This document shows, piece after piece, positions 28,618 through 37,877 of a DNA stretch of 64,000 bases. The first letter of the stretch is position 1, and each line of letters begins with the position of its first letter. Source of the DNA: Chromatiaceae bacterium (GTDB lineage: Bacteria > Pseudomonadota > Gammaproteobacteria > Chromatiales > Chromatiaceae). Made by a program: the position numbers and the translations under genes. The notes under the pieces are model-generated. The model had not been told where the DNA came from, made no database searches, and worked only from the letters and a program-made list of their open reading frames with translations. The stretch spans positions 754,170-818,169 of the forward strand of contig JACKMX010000004.1 in NCBI GenBank assembly GCA_024235175.1, given 5' to 3'.

Positions 28618-29886
28618 TCAGAGGATGGCCCGCAGATATTCCGCCAGTTGCGACAACCCGACATCCTGTTGCTCACTGGTATCACGCAGCGGTTTGACTC
28701 CGATTACGTCCCGAGCCAGCTCCTCCTCGCCGAGAATCAGCGCATAGCGGGCACCGCTTCGGTCGGCTTTTTTAAACTGGCTTTTAAAACTGCCGCCCCC
28801 GCAATGGCAGAGCATCCGCAGCTCCGGCAGATGATCACGCAACCGTTCGGCCAGTTTTATACCGGTAGCCTGAGCCGCCTCCCCCACCATTACCAGATAG
28901 GCATCAGGGGGAGTGACCGGGAGATTTTCCGGCTGCCGTTCCAGCAGCAGGATCAATCGCTCCAAGCCCATGGCGAATCCTACCGCCGGCGTGGGGCGTC
29001 CGCCAAGCTGCTCCACCAGTCCATCGTAACGGCCACCGGCACAAACTGTGCCCTGAGCGCCGAGCTCATCGGTAACCCACTCGAACACCGTTCGGGCGTA
29101 ATAGTCCAGTCCCCGCACCAGACGCGGGTTGACGACATATTCTATGGCGAGGGCGTCAAGACCTGCGCAGAGCTGTTCAAAATGACGCCGTGACGGCTCG
29201 CTGAGATAATCCATCAGTGTGGGTGCCTGTTCAATCAGCTCGTGCATCTGCGGATTTTTCGAGTCCAGAATGCGCAAAGGATTGGTTTGCAACCGGCGCA
29301 GACTCTCTTCATCCAGCAGCTCTTTTCTGTCCGAAAGGTAATCGACCAGACACTCACGATAGAGTACCCGCTCATCGGCCGTTCCCAGGGTGTTGATCTG
29401 GAGTTGCAGACCCTCCAGCCCCAACGCCTGCCAGAAACGCCGGGTGATCGCGATGACCTCCAGGTCGATATCCGGGCCCTCGAGCCCAAACGCCTCCACA
29501 CCCATCTGGTAGAACTGGCGATAACGGCCTTTCTGCGGCCGCTCGTGGCGGAACATCGGCCCCCGATACCAAAGGCGTTGAATCTGATTGTGGAACAATC
29601 CGTTTTGAATACCGGCCCGTACACAGCCAGCGGTCCCTTCGGGCCGCAAGGTCAGACTGTCGCCATTGCGGTCATCAAAAGTGTACATCTCCTTTTCAAC
29701 GATGTCGGTTACGTCACCGATCGAGCGTCTGAACAGTTCCGTCATTTCAGCGATCGGTGTACGGATCTCCCTGTACCCGTATCGCTCGAGCACATCCATG
29801 ATGCGCGCCTCCAGAAACAGCCAGAGACCACTCTGATCCGGCAGAATGTCGTGCATGCCGCGAATCGCCTGAATATTTTTCGCCAT
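28618..29886 (-). CDS. hisS: Histidyl-tRNA synthetase
   Basis: 422 residues, class II. Motif 2 is [16 protein letters not shown] near 78-93, followed by [20 protein letters not shown] near 106-125. The histidine-specific motifs [15 protein letters not shown] near 257-271 and [13 protein letters not shown] near 284-296 are present, with motif 3 [10 protein letters not shown] near 303-312 and a C-terminal anticodon-binding domain. Charges tRNA-His in the cytoplasm. In E. coli ispG lies between hisS and rodZ; here it is absent and a 196-base gap separates hisS from rodZ. Confidence 0.97.
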   Translation of the reverse strand: MAKNIQAIRGMHDILPDQSGLWLFLEARIMDVLERYGYREIRTPIAEMTELFRRSIGDVTDIVEKEMYTFDDRNGDSLTLRPEGTAGCVRAGIQNGLFHNQIQRLWYRGPMFRHERPQKGRYRQFYQMGVEAFGLEGPDIDLEVIAITRRFWQALGLEGLQLQINTLGTADERVLYRECLVDYLSDRKELLDEESLRRLQTNPLRILDSKNPQMHELIEQAPTLMDYLSEPSRRHFEQLCAGLDALAIEYVVNPRLVRGLDYYARTVFEWVTDELGAQGTVCAGGRYDGLVEQLGGRPTPAVGFAMGLERLILLLERQPENLPVTPPDAYLVMVGEAAQATGIKLAERLRDHLPELRMLCHCGGGSFKSQFKKADRSGARYALILGEEELARDVIGVKPLRDTSEQQDVGLSQLAEYLRAIL

Positions 29887-30082
29887 TTGTCTCTTTATCT
29901 TTTTATAAATGACCGGGGCAGCAGCTGCCGTCGGTGTGATCAGTTTGGATTGCCGGAAGGGCGGTTGACGGCACAGTGCGAAAGCTGGGTTACCCTTGCA
30001 GCCGCCAGGGTAACGCCCCGATCAGCAGCTCCGTTTGAACCCGGGTTGGAGTTCGATCGATTGCATCGGCTGTATTGAAAAC

Positions 30083-31081
30083 TCACTGGGACTGTTTCTC
30101 CGGATCCAGCGTGAGTCTGGCAACATTGCCCCGGCTATACGGCGTGACGTCGAATTCGCGGCCGTTGACGAAAATCTTCACCGCTGACGCGTTGCCCAAT
30201 ACCATCCGGTATGGCGGCACACCCTTCAATACCTGGCGGGTGCCCGCATTGTTTGATCCCTCCAGCTTGAAGGAACCGCTGGCATCCTCGATTTTTGTCC
30301 AGGAGGCTCCGCTGAATTCAAGCACGACCTGCCCAACATCCTGCGCTGAAGGTTCACCCGATCCCGCCGCCATTTCAACAGACTCGAGTTGCGTGTCCGG
30401 TAAGGTGTTTGCGGCGGCCACAGGCTTACTCTCCTGAGCAACCGGAGCAGTGCCGCCCTCGCCGTTCGAGGCCTGCGTCACCTCCTCCGGTGAGGGCTCC
30501 GGAACGCCTTGCGGAAGCCCCAGCGTCACCTCGCCTTCCTCGTTTACCTCCACCACCGGAAACCCCTGAACGGAATCGCTCTCTTCGCCTTCGCTCTTCG
30601 CCGGCTCCGCCAGGGTCGCGGTGTCACTCTGCGTCCCTCCGGGAACCTGCATCGGCCATTGCAGATATCCGCGCCACCAAACTACAGAGAGCAGAATCAG
30701 CCCGATAACTATCCCCCAGGTCGCCAAGCGGACCAGCGCATGCCCACTGCCCACTTCATGGCTCACCTGGGTGATTCTCAGTTCCGGTACCCTGGAACTC
30801 TCCGGGCTTGCTGCGCGGTAGGCCTTCAAAACCGGTTCCACCGGCACCCCAAGCAGCCTGGCATAGTTACGCAGATAGCCCTGAATAAATACCGGCCCGG
30901 GAAGTTTCGCGTAATCGTCAGCCTCCAATGCGGTCAACATCTCTTCACTCAGGTGTAGAAGAACCGAAACACGAGCGATATCCAGATCGCTCGACTCGCG
31001 CAGGGTTCGCAAACGGCGACCGGGTCCTGATGTTGCTGAAGATTCCCGTTCCGCATCATTTTCGGCGACTGTGGTGTTCAT
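30083..31081 (-). CDS. rodZ: Cytoskeleton protein RodZ
   Basis: 332 residues. An N-terminal helix-turn-helix (LRTLRESSDLDIARVSVLLH, about 24-43, to GYLRNYARLLG near 92) binds MreB. One membrane helix, LATWGIVIGLILLSVVWWRG, is near 139-158. A Glu/Pro/Ser-rich periplasmic linker runs to about 240, and a DUF4115 domain follows (VVLEFSGASWTKIEDASG near 250-267, then VLKGVPPYRMVLGNAS and VKIFVNGREFDV). It maintains rod shape. Its start overlaps the pilF stop by 4 bases (ATGA). Confidence 0.93.
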   Translation of the reverse strand: MNTTVAENDAERESSATSGPGRRLRTLRESSDLDIARVSVLLHLSEEMLTALEADDYAKLPGPVFIQGYLRNYARLLGVPVEPVLKAYRAASPESSRVPELRITQVSHEVGSGHALVRLATWGIVIGLILLSVVWWRGYLQWPMQVPGGTQSDTATLAEPAKSEGEESDSVQGFPVVEVNEEGEVTLGLPQGVPEPSPEEVTQASNGEGGTAPVAQESKPVAAANTLPDTQLESVEMAAGSGEPSAQDVGQVVLEFSGASWTKIEDASGSFKLEGSNNAGTRQVLKGVPPYRMVLGNASAVKIFVNGREFDVTPYSRGNVARLTLDPEKQSQ

Positions 31082-31890
31082 CGTACTCCGGACTCTCTGG
31101 CGAGTTGTGCTTCCGGTGAATCCGGAAATCCGCTTTTCAGTTGTAACAGATAACTTGCCGCACGATCCTGGTCACCCAGCGCCCTTTCCGTCTGAATTGC
31201 AATCCAGAGGGATTCGGCATTATGTGGTGTCACTGCGGCAAAGCGTTGCAGGAAAAGACGGGCATTCTGAAAATCCCCATGCGCAACGCTATGCTTGGCC
31301 ATTTGCAGCAATGCGGGAGCGAAACCCGGATTCGTCTGCAGCGCCTTGCGCAGGTAGGCTTCAGACCGCTCGGGACTGCCCTGCAGCGCAGTGCAAACCG
31401 CGGCATTGGTGTAGGCCAGCTCCGGCGTCTGGTAAAGCGGATTCTTGAGGGCGCTGACAAACTCCTGCTCCGCTTCCTGGTACCTGCCCTGCTGACATAG
31501 GAAAGTTCCGTAGGCATTATGGATATATGGGTTGCGAGGCTCTGCTTCTATCCCGGTACGGTAATGATGTTCCGCCAATCCATTTTCCCCAAGGCGCGAA
31601 TAGATCAGTGCAATGGCATTGTGCGCACCCGTACTGCCGGGTTCGACTTTTAGTGCCTTTTTAGCCTGGCGAAGGGCCACATCCATCTGCCCGTTCTGCA
31701 TATAGGCAACCGCAAGTTTGACGTAGATATCTCCCGCCCCTTCATTGGGCTGTTCGCTCCTTCCCAGCGCACCGGTACTGTCCTCCATATCAGTCCGGTT
31801 GCCGCCTGTCGAGGCGCAGCCGCCAAGAAACAGTGCAAAACCGAGCATCAGCCCCAGACCAACAGAATATATTGTCGCTGTTTTCACCAC
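31078..31890 (-). CDS. pilF: Type IV pilus biogenesis lipoprotein PilF/PilW
   Basis: 270 residues from a GTG. The signal peptide ends in LFLGGCAST (lipobox). Several TPR units follow, such as YVKLAVAYMQNGQMDVALRQ, AIALIYSRLGENGLAEHHYR and AYGTFLCQQGRYQEAEQEF. PilF pilots the PilQ secretin to the outer membrane. Lies 3 bases beyond the rlmN stop and overlaps rodZ, the usual gammaproteobacterial order. No other pilus gene is in the window. Confidence 0.92.
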   Translation of the reverse strand: MVKTATIYSVGLGLMLGFALFLGGCASTGGNRTDMEDSTGALGRSEQPNEGAGDIYVKLAVAYMQNGQMDVALRQAKKALKVEPGSTGAHNAIALIYSRLGENGLAEHHYRTGIEAEPRNPYIHNAYGTFLCQQGRYQEAEQEFVSALKNPLYQTPELAYTNAAVCTALQGSPERSEAYLRKALQTNPGFAPALLQMAKHSVAHGDFQNARLFLQRFAAVTPHNAESLWIAIQTERALGDQDRAASYLLQLKSGFPDSPEAQLARESGVR

Positions 31891-31893
31891 CGG

Positions 31894-32976
31894 CTATCCC
31901 TTCGCAAACAGATTCGACAACGGCAGTTCACGCCGACTGCGATCCTGCACCCGGCCGACAAGCTGGCCGCATGCGGCGTCTATATCCTCACCCCGGGTCT
32001 TACGCGTCATCGTCATGATACCCGCTCGCATCAGCCGATCCCGAAACGCCAGGATTCGCTCCGGAGACGATGTCCGGTAACTGGTACCTGGAAATGGGTT
32101 GAATGGGATCAAATTAACTTTGGAGGGTGTTCCCTCCAACAATTTGACAAGCTGTTTCGCCTGGTGATCGCTGTCATTGACGCCGTCCAGCATCACATAC
32201 TCCCAAGTCACCTTGCGCCGCTTGTCGCCCTGAATGAAGTCCCGACAGGCGGGTATCAACTGCTCCAGCGGATATTTGCGGTTGATCGGCACCAGCTGGT
32301 CGCGCAATTCATTGTCCGGGGCATGCAGTGAAACAGCAAGCGTTGCATTACTCACTTCCCGGAGCCTTCTCAGCGCCGGAACTATGCCGGAGGTGCTTAT
32401 GGTGACACGGTACTTCGACAACATATAAGCTAGGTCATTCTGCATGATACTCATGGCACTGACCACGGCATCGAAATTGGCCAGGGGTTCACCCATACCC
32501 ATCAACACCACATTCGTGACCGGTTTCCGCATGCGCCTCGCGGCTACCCAAACCTGTCCGATAATCTCGGCCACGCTCAGATTGCGGTTGAAGCCCTGTT
32601 GCGCAGTGGAACAGAAGCTGCAGTTGAGCGAACAACCGACCTGGGATGAGACGCAGAGTGTGCCACGCCCGGTTTCCGGAATAAAAACCGTCTCCACCCG
32701 ATTGCCGCACTCCAGCTGCATCACCCATTTATGAGTGCCATCCAGCGAGGGTTGATCGAATACCACTTCGGGCGCCCTGATTTCGGTCAGCTGCGCGAGT
32801 TGTTCACGCAAACTTTTGGAGATGTCGGTCATGGCATCGAAGTCGATCACCCCATGCCTGTGTATCCATTTGAACAGGTTACGGCCGTGAAACGGTTTGG
32901 CACCGAGACCCTGAACCAAGCCCTCCATGGCCTTCTGATCCAGGTTCATCAGATTGATTTTTTCAGAATCGGACAA
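31894..32976 (-). CDS. rlmN: Dual-specificity 23S rRNA/tRNA adenine-C2 methyltransferase RlmN
   Basis: A radical SAM enzyme methylating A2503 of 23S rRNA and A37 of some tRNAs. The cluster-binding motif [14 protein letters not shown], the catalytic [11 protein letters not shown], and GIVPALRRL with [18 protein letters not shown] are all present. I chose the TTG at 32976 because GAGG lies about 7 bases upstream and the frame then begins [12 protein letters not shown], like relatives; this gives 360 residues. An ATG at 32949 would give 351. A longer open frame exists but lies within ndk. It is 7 bases downstream of ndk. Confidence 0.93.
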   Translation of the reverse strand: MSDSEKINLMNLDQKAMEGLVQGLGAKPFHGRNLFKWIHRHGVIDFDAMTDISKSLREQLAQLTEIRAPEVVFDQPSLDGTHKWVMQLECGNRVETVFIPETGRGTLCVSSQVGCSLNCSFCSTAQQGFNRNLSVAEIIGQVWVAARRMRKPVTNVVLMGMGEPLANFDAVVSAMSIMQNDLAYMLSKYRVTISTSGIVPALRRLREVSNATLAVSLHAPDNELRDQLVPINRKYPLEQLIPACRDFIQGDKRRKVTWEYVMLDGVNDSDHQAKQLVKLLEGTPSKVNLIPFNPFPGTSYRTSSPERILAFRDRLMRAGIMTMTRKTRGEDIDAACGQLVGRVQDRSRRELPLSNLFAKG

Positions 32977-32983
32977 AGCTGCC

Positions 32984-33412
32984 TCAGCGGGTTCTTTCGC
33001 AAACGCCGTCAGGAAAGAAAAAGGCAATCTCGACTGCGGCAGTTTCCGGCGCGTCAGACCCGTGTACCGCATTCTCATCGACGGTCTGGGCAAAATCGGC
33101 GCGAATGGTGCCAGGAGCTGCGTCTTTGGGATTGGTGGCACCCATCACTTCGCGGTTCTTGGCAATGGCATTCTCCCCTTCGAGAACCTGCACCACAACC
33201 GGACCGGAGGTCATGAAATCCACCAGATCCTTATAGAATGGTCGCTCTTTATGCACCGCATAAAACTCACCGGCCTGCTCACGGGTCAGATGCAGCATGC
33301 GGGAGGCGACGATCCTGAGTCCTGCCTCCTCAAACCGGCTGTAAATCTTGCCGATAACGTTCTTGGCCACAGCATCGGGTTTGATAATCGAAAACGTACG
33401 TTCAATTGCCAT
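32984..33412 (-). CDS. ndk: Nucleoside diphosphate kinase
   Basis: 142 residues, the standard bacterial length. It begins [20 protein letters not shown] and contains [20 protein letters not shown]. The catalytic His is in [20 protein letters not shown] near 114-133. It balances NTP and dNTP pools. The start at 33412 matches the conserved N-terminus; an upstream extension is not conserved-looking. It is the first gene of the run towards der. Confidence 0.97.
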   Translation of the reverse strand: MAIERTFSIIKPDAVAKNVIGKIYSRFEEAGLRIVASRMLHLTREQAGEFYAVHKERPFYKDLVDFMTSGPVVVQVLEGENAIAKNREVMGATNPKDAAPGTIRADFAQTVDENAVHGSDAPETAAVEIAFFFPDGVCERTR

Positions 33413-33570
33413 AATAGCTCCAAAAAATTTCAGGTGACAAAACCCTGCGCACGCGTTCCACTGCACAAGGAGATCAGCAGGCGAAAAATCAGCTGGTCCA
33501 AATCCAAGCTGTTTTCTATTTGTAAATCGGGGGCTTAGTTTACAGTGGGGAGCCGGAGTCAGGCAATATT

Positions 33571-33672
33571 AAGTGAGGGCTAAGGGCCGAGGGCCAAGAA
33601 ATAGTTGGATCATTTATGGGCTTTTCCTCTGCCCCAGGCCCTCGGCCCTCTGCCCTTGGCCCTTTTAGCCCT
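33571..33672. repeat. Palindromic GGGCC-rich intergenic repeat, copy 2
   Basis: Left arm GAGGGCTAAGGGCCGAGGG and right arm GGCCCTCTGCCCTTGGCCC form an imperfect palindrome, with a central spacer (AAATAGTTGGATCATTTATG) unlike that of copies 1 and 4. It lies directly behind the relA stop and upstream of ndk. It could serve as a transcript-end hairpin for relA. Confidence 0.7.
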
Positions 33673-33673
33673 G

Positions 33674-35896
33674 CTAAACCTGCCTGTGCACCTCGATCAC
33701 ATCGGGAAGTTGGGAAATCTTCTCCAGAACCCGACTCAGTTGTCGCATGCTGCCAACCTCAATGGTAAATCGCATATTGGCCTGATCGGTCTTCCTGTTC
33801 GACTGAGTACTCACGCCAATCACATTGACCTCCTCGTTGGTAAGGATCGCAGAGATGTCGCGCAGCAGCCCCTTGCGGTCCCCCGCAACCACCCGAATAT
33901 CGACCGGATAGATGGTTTCAGGCGGCTGTTCTGCCCAGGAGACCTCCACCAGACGCGCCTGCTCCTTCTGGCGTAGATTTCTGAGTGTCCCGCAGTCGCT
34001 GCGGTGCACGCTCACCCCGCGCCCACGCGTAATAAATCCGACGATTTCATCATTGGGCACCGGTTTACAGCAGCGCGCCATATGGGTCATAAGGTCATTG
34101 ACGCCCTCCACCACCACATCGCCGCTTCCTTTGGCAGCAGTCTTTCTCTGAGGCCGCCGCAGCGGCAGTTCGTCAACTTCCGTTGCGGCCTTGGGAAGCC
34201 TGCGTTCGGCGCCCATGCCAGCCACCTGAACCGGCGATATTTCACCCCTTCCGATCGCGGCCAGCAGATCATCGGGCTTTTTGAAATTAAGCCGGGCAGC
34301 CGCTTTCTCCAGATCCGGCTTGTGCACGCCAAGGCGCACCATCTCGCGCTCCAGCCCCGCCCTTCCGGTGTCCAGATTCTGTTCGTAATCCTGTTGCTTG
34401 AACCAGTGACGGATACGGTTGCGGGCCCGGCTGGTGTGAGTGTAACCCAGATGCGGACTGAGCCAGTCGCGACTCGGCGCACCCTCTTTGGCGGTCAGTA
34501 TCTCAACCGATTTGCCGCTCTCCAGAGGCTGAGTCAGCGGAACTATGCGCCCGTCGACACGGGCGCCGCGGCAACGATGCCCGACATCTGTGTGAATGGC
34601 ATAAGCGAAATCCACTGCAGTGGACCCCAGGGGAAGCTCGATCACATGTCCTTGAGGCGTCAGCACGTAGATATTCCGGGCCTCCAGCTCCGACTTAAGT
34701 GTCTCGACAAAATCTTCAGACACACTTGCATCATCTTTGAGATCCAGCCAGTTGCGCATCAGCGAAATGCGACGCTCGAAATCGGCATCCTGTTTGCCTG
34801 CCTCTTTGTAACGCCAGTGGGCGGCCACACCAAGCTCCGCGTGATCATGCATCTCACGCGTGCGGATCTGAATCTCCACGGGCCGTTCGTCCGGTCCAAT
34901 CACCGCCGTGTGTATGGAGCGATACAGATTGGCTTTAGGGGTTGCAATGTAGTCATCAAACTCACCGGGAATGTGACGCCAGGTGCCGTGAATGACACCC
35001 AAAACGGTGTAACACTCAGCCACCGTATCAACCAGCACCCGCAACGCCCGCAGGTCGAATATCTGATCGAAATCCACACCTTTGCGCGTCATTTTCTTCC
35101 AAATGCTGTAGATATGCTTGGGACGCCCTGAAATATCAGCCTTGATGCCCAGTTTCGAGAACTCCTGTTTCAGCCGCTCAATGACTGCAACGATGAATGC
35201 TTCCCGGTCGGCACGTTTTCCGTCCAGTCTGCGGGCTATCTCCATGTACTCTTTGTTGTGCAGATAGCGCAGACAGAGATCTTCCAACTCCCATTTTATC
35301 TGCCATATGCCCAGTCTGTTGGCCAGTGGTGCATAGACATCTTCCGTCTCTTTCGCAACCAGACGCTGTACTTCGGGTGGCTGCCTTTTCAGGCCGCGCA
35401 TTTCATATAGGCGTTCCGCCAACACGATCAATACCACACGGATGTCGTCCGCGATGCTGAGCAGCATGCGGCGCAAATACTCGGTGTGCTTGGCCTGGGA
35501 CTCCGGCTGCTTCTGGCTGTTGATCAAAGACAAAGAACCGATGCGGGCCATATCATGCATCATGCGTCCGACTCCGGGGCCGAAACCGGTCTTTATTGAC
35601 TCATGATCCAACTGCTTCCGTCCCAGCACATTGTGCAGAATTGCCGCGATCAGCGTCTCCACGTCCAGCCCCAGGCGGAACAGAATATCGGCGACCGAAA
35701 TCGCCCGTTTCAGCGTGGAGTCCGGGTCATGTTCCCCGGTGTCGTCCTGATGATGCCGCAGTCCGAGTTCACATGCTTTACCCAGCCGTGCAATCTCCTC
35801 CTGCGGACGCCCCTTGGCGACTGCCTGCAACCAAGCCTGTATACCGGCTTCATCGATCGTTTCGTTAAGGGAAAAATGTGTAGTTACACTTACCAT
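33674..35896 (-). CDS. relA: RelA (p)ppGpp synthetase
   Basis: 740 residues with the full RelA layout. The HD-like N-terminus has lost the hydrolase motif (AAILHNVLGRKQLDHESI near 84-101 instead of HDxxED). The synthetase domain has GRPKHIYSIWKKM near 259-271 and QIFDLRALRVL. TGS (YVLTPQGHVIELPLGSTAVD near 416-435), zinc-finger (MARCCKPVPNDEIVGFITRG near 617-636) and C-terminal ACT domains follow. The YSIWKKM and degenerate HD mark it as RelA rather than SpoT, so it should only synthesise (p)ppGpp on stalled ribosomes. Confidence 0.95.
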   Translation of the reverse strand: MVSVTTHFSLNETIDEAGIQAWLQAVAKGRPQEEIARLGKACELGLRHHQDDTGEHDPDSTLKRAISVADILFRLGLDVETLIAAILHNVLGRKQLDHESIKTGFGPGVGRMMHDMARIGSLSLINSQKQPESQAKHTEYLRRMLLSIADDIRVVLIVLAERLYEMRGLKRQPPEVQRLVAKETEDVYAPLANRLGIWQIKWELEDLCLRYLHNKEYMEIARRLDGKRADREAFIVAVIERLKQEFSKLGIKADISGRPKHIYSIWKKMTRKGVDFDQIFDLRALRVLVDTVAECYTVLGVIHGTWRHIPGEFDDYIATPKANLYRSIHTAVIGPDERPVEIQIRTREMHDHAELGVAAHWRYKEAGKQDADFERRISLMRNWLDLKDDASVSEDFVETLKSELEARNIYVLTPQGHVIELPLGSTAVDFAYAIHTDVGHRCRGARVDGRIVPLTQPLESGKSVEILTAKEGAPSRDWLSPHLGYTHTSRARNRIRHWFKQQDYEQNLDTGRAGLEREMVRLGVHKPDLEKAAARLNFKKPDDLLAAIGRGEISPVQVAGMGAERRLPKAATEVDELPLRRPQRKTAAKGSGDVVVEGVNDLMTHMARCCKPVPNDEIVGFITRGRGVSVHRSDCGTLRNLRQKEQARLVEVSWAEQPPETIYPVDIRVVAGDRKGLLRDISAILTNEEVNVIGVSTQSNRKTDQANMRFTIEVGSMRQLSRVLEKISQLPDVIEVHRQV

Positions 35897-35986
35897 GGTC
35901 TATATGAAGCGAAACTGCACAGCCGGTTCCGCTCGCTGATGAAATGGGACACGAAGCGTTGGTCAGTAGCCTTTGGAGTCAGATCA

Positions 35987-36253
35987 AGTACTCCTTCAAG
36001 GTGATAATTGCGGATGCAGTGAGCTTGTCGGCGTTCAGGGCAAGGCACGCCTCGCAGGGAATGGCAGTTTCCCTTGCCAAGAGGCGTAACACCGCCATGA
36101 ACGCTGACAAGCTCACCCAAAGGGCATCCCCATGTGGCTCCCCAGCGGCGTTGCAGTACTTGCCAAGGAGACCCACCCTTGCCTGCGTACTGCGCCTTGC
36201 TGGAAAACCACATGGGGATGCTGAACCCGTAATTATCACCTTGATGGAGTACT
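35987..36253. mobile_element. Palindromic MITE-like element, about 267 bp, at the end of the TolC-like gene
   Basis: Outer inverted repeats of 27 bases (35987-36013 and 36227-36253, 25 matches) begin AGTACTCC and contain AAGGTGATAATT. Inside are nested hairpins. One pairs GTGAGCTTGTCGGCGTTCA with a nearly complementary stretch near 36096-36116. Another has the perfect arms GCATCCCCATGTGG/CCACATGGGGATGC near 36126 and 36210. No conserved coding frame is present. The right repeat encodes the last codons and stop of the TolC-like gene. The TA inside AGTACT may be the target dinucleotide. It fills most of the 339-base gap to relA. Confidence 0.7.
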
Positions 36254-37663
36254 CGGAGCGAACTCATGGAGCCGGGCGCGCTGCGCCCTGATCTCCGCGT
36301 CCAGTGCGCTTTCCGTCGCAATCCCGCTGAACTGTTCATCGATTGCCGCTCTGTCCGTGTCGCCTGAGGGTCCCGATACCCCGAGCGTCTCCATCAGCGC
36401 ACCCATTGCCGCCAGAATACGGTACTGGGCGAAAAGGTGATCATGCAGGGTCGTCTGGTAACTGCGTCTGGCCTGAAACACCTCATTTTCCGTATTGAGC
36501 AGATCCAGCAGCGTACGCTGTCCCAGTCTGAACTGCTCTGCGTAGGCATCCCGGGTATACTCGGTGGCAGAAATATGCCGACGCAGATAGTCGAGTTGAT
36601 CCCCGGTTATTTTATAGGCTGACCATGAGAGCCGCATGCTCTCCACCACCTGGCGTCTGGTGCGGTTGCGCACATCCTTCGCTTGATTGATCAGCTCTTC
36701 CGTCTGGCGGACGCGTGCCTGATCCCTGCCACCCGAATAGAGGTTGTAGCGCATGCGGATCATCGCGGTGAGATCGTGATCGCGCCCTTCGACGCCATCC
36801 AGATCGTCGTTCCATGTACCACCTAGCTCGAGATTGAATTTGGGGTAGAAACCGTTGCGCGCAGCCTGACTCTGCGCCTTAGCCGCATCGACATCGGCAT
36901 CCGCTGATTTCAGCGTAGGATGATTGTCCAGGCCCGTGCGAACGGCCGCATCCAGATTGTCGGGTAGCCCCGCAACCTTTTCCGCCGCCGGCGCCAGCTC
37001 TCTCGGCAGATCTCCGACCACTGAGAGGAAACCTGACTCGGCATCCTGCAGATTGACCTGGTCTGAAAGCAGACTTGAAACCGCTGCGGCCCGTCTACCG
37101 GTCACCTGTTCAAGATCTGAACTGCGGCCTACGCCTGCCCTGGTACGCAGGCTCACCTGATCCAGTATCCTGTCATGTACACTCAGGTTATCGGTGGAGA
37201 GCGCAACCAGGGTGCGGTTTAAAAGTACCTTGAGATAGGCATCTATAGCCTCCAATGCAACCTGCTGCCCGCTGCCCTGAATGGTATGTTGCTGTGCCCG
37301 GACTCTTGCATCCTGGCGTGTCACCTCACTGCTGACCGCATATCCATCGAACAGCATCTGGTCGACGACGATATTGGCCTCTTTTCTGGTCAGTTCGCGG
37401 TCATCATAACCCTGCGTTCTGGTGGCGTTGTTGTCCGACAGTTCATAGCCGATACCCGCGCTTACATCGACTTTTGGGTAGTAGCCCGAACGGGCCTGCT
37501 CCAACTCCTGCTGGCGGGATAGGTACTGACTGGTCTCAGCCAGAACCTCAGGATGAGTCTCCAGCGCACGCTGAACCGCTTCGGTTAGTGTGTAGGCTGC
37601 GCTCGGTCCCGCAACGGTCAACATTGATACAAGCAGGCTAACGGTTTTAACCTTTTTCGACAT
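36236..37663 (-). CDS. TolC-family outer membrane protein of the adhesin exporter
   Basis: 475 residues from the ATG at 37663, which has GGAG about 8 bases ahead. A signal peptide (VKTVSLLVSMLTVAGPSAAY) precedes two TolC/OEP repeats: LTEAVQRALETHPEVLAE near 25-42 and VRTGLDNHPTLKSADADVDA near 222-241. Each is followed by long coiled-coil helices and beta-strands such as YYPKVDVSAGIGYELSDN and FYPKFNLELGGTW. The AYAEQFRLGQRTLLDLLNTE motif near 360-380 is typical of LapE/AggA outer-membrane channels. It closes the locus behind the adhesin gene. The final residues APSTPSR come from the inserted element, so the original C-terminus was altered. Confidence 0.9.
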   Translation of the reverse strand: MSKKVKTVSLLVSMLTVAGPSAAYTLTEAVQRALETHPEVLAETSQYLSRQQELEQARSGYYPKVDVSAGIGYELSDNNATRTQGYDDRELTRKEANIVVDQMLFDGYAVSSEVTRQDARVRAQQHTIQGSGQQVALEAIDAYLKVLLNRTLVALSTDNLSVHDRILDQVSLRTRAGVGRSSDLEQVTGRRAAAVSSLLSDQVNLQDAESGFLSVVGDLPRELAPAAEKVAGLPDNLDAAVRTGLDNHPTLKSADADVDAAKAQSQAARNGFYPKFNLELGGTWNDDLDGVEGRDHDLTAMIRMRYNLYSGGRDQARVRQTEELINQAKDVRNRTRRQVVESMRLSWSAYKITGDQLDYLRRHISATEYTRDAYAEQFRLGQRTLLDLLNTENEVFQARRSYQTTLHDHLFAQYRILAAMGALMETLGVSGPSGDTDRAAIDEQFSGIATESALDAEIRAQRARLHEFAPSTPSR

Positions 37664-37840
37664 ATCCAAAACTCCGGGAGAGAATTACTCGATCAGCAGG
37701 CGGCTGCGTCTCCTGTTCACTGATGCCACCCTGGCTCGACTCTCTACCGGAATTCCAGGCGGCGGCGCCGATGCGGATACTACCATTTATTCAATGGAAA
37801 CAACATTGTCGGATCGAATACAAAAGAAAAAACTCGCAAG

Positions 37841-37858
37841 CCAGCCCGATCGGGCTGG
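37841..37858 (-). terminator. Hairpin behind the adhesin gene
   Basis: A perfect 18-base palindrome CCAGCCCGATCGGGCTGG is followed, in the minus-strand direction, by CTTGCGAG and a T-rich run (TTTTTTC). It lies 20-37 bases beyond the adhesin stop and ahead of the TolC-like gene, so it may lower expression of the latter relative to the adhesin. Confidence 0.6.
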
Positions 37859-37877
37859 TTTTGACAAGGCACTCCGT

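Noticed and set aside
35890..36339. Open frame spanning the palindromic element
   Set aside because: It runs through inverted repeats and into the TolC-like gene antisense; its product has no coherent composition.
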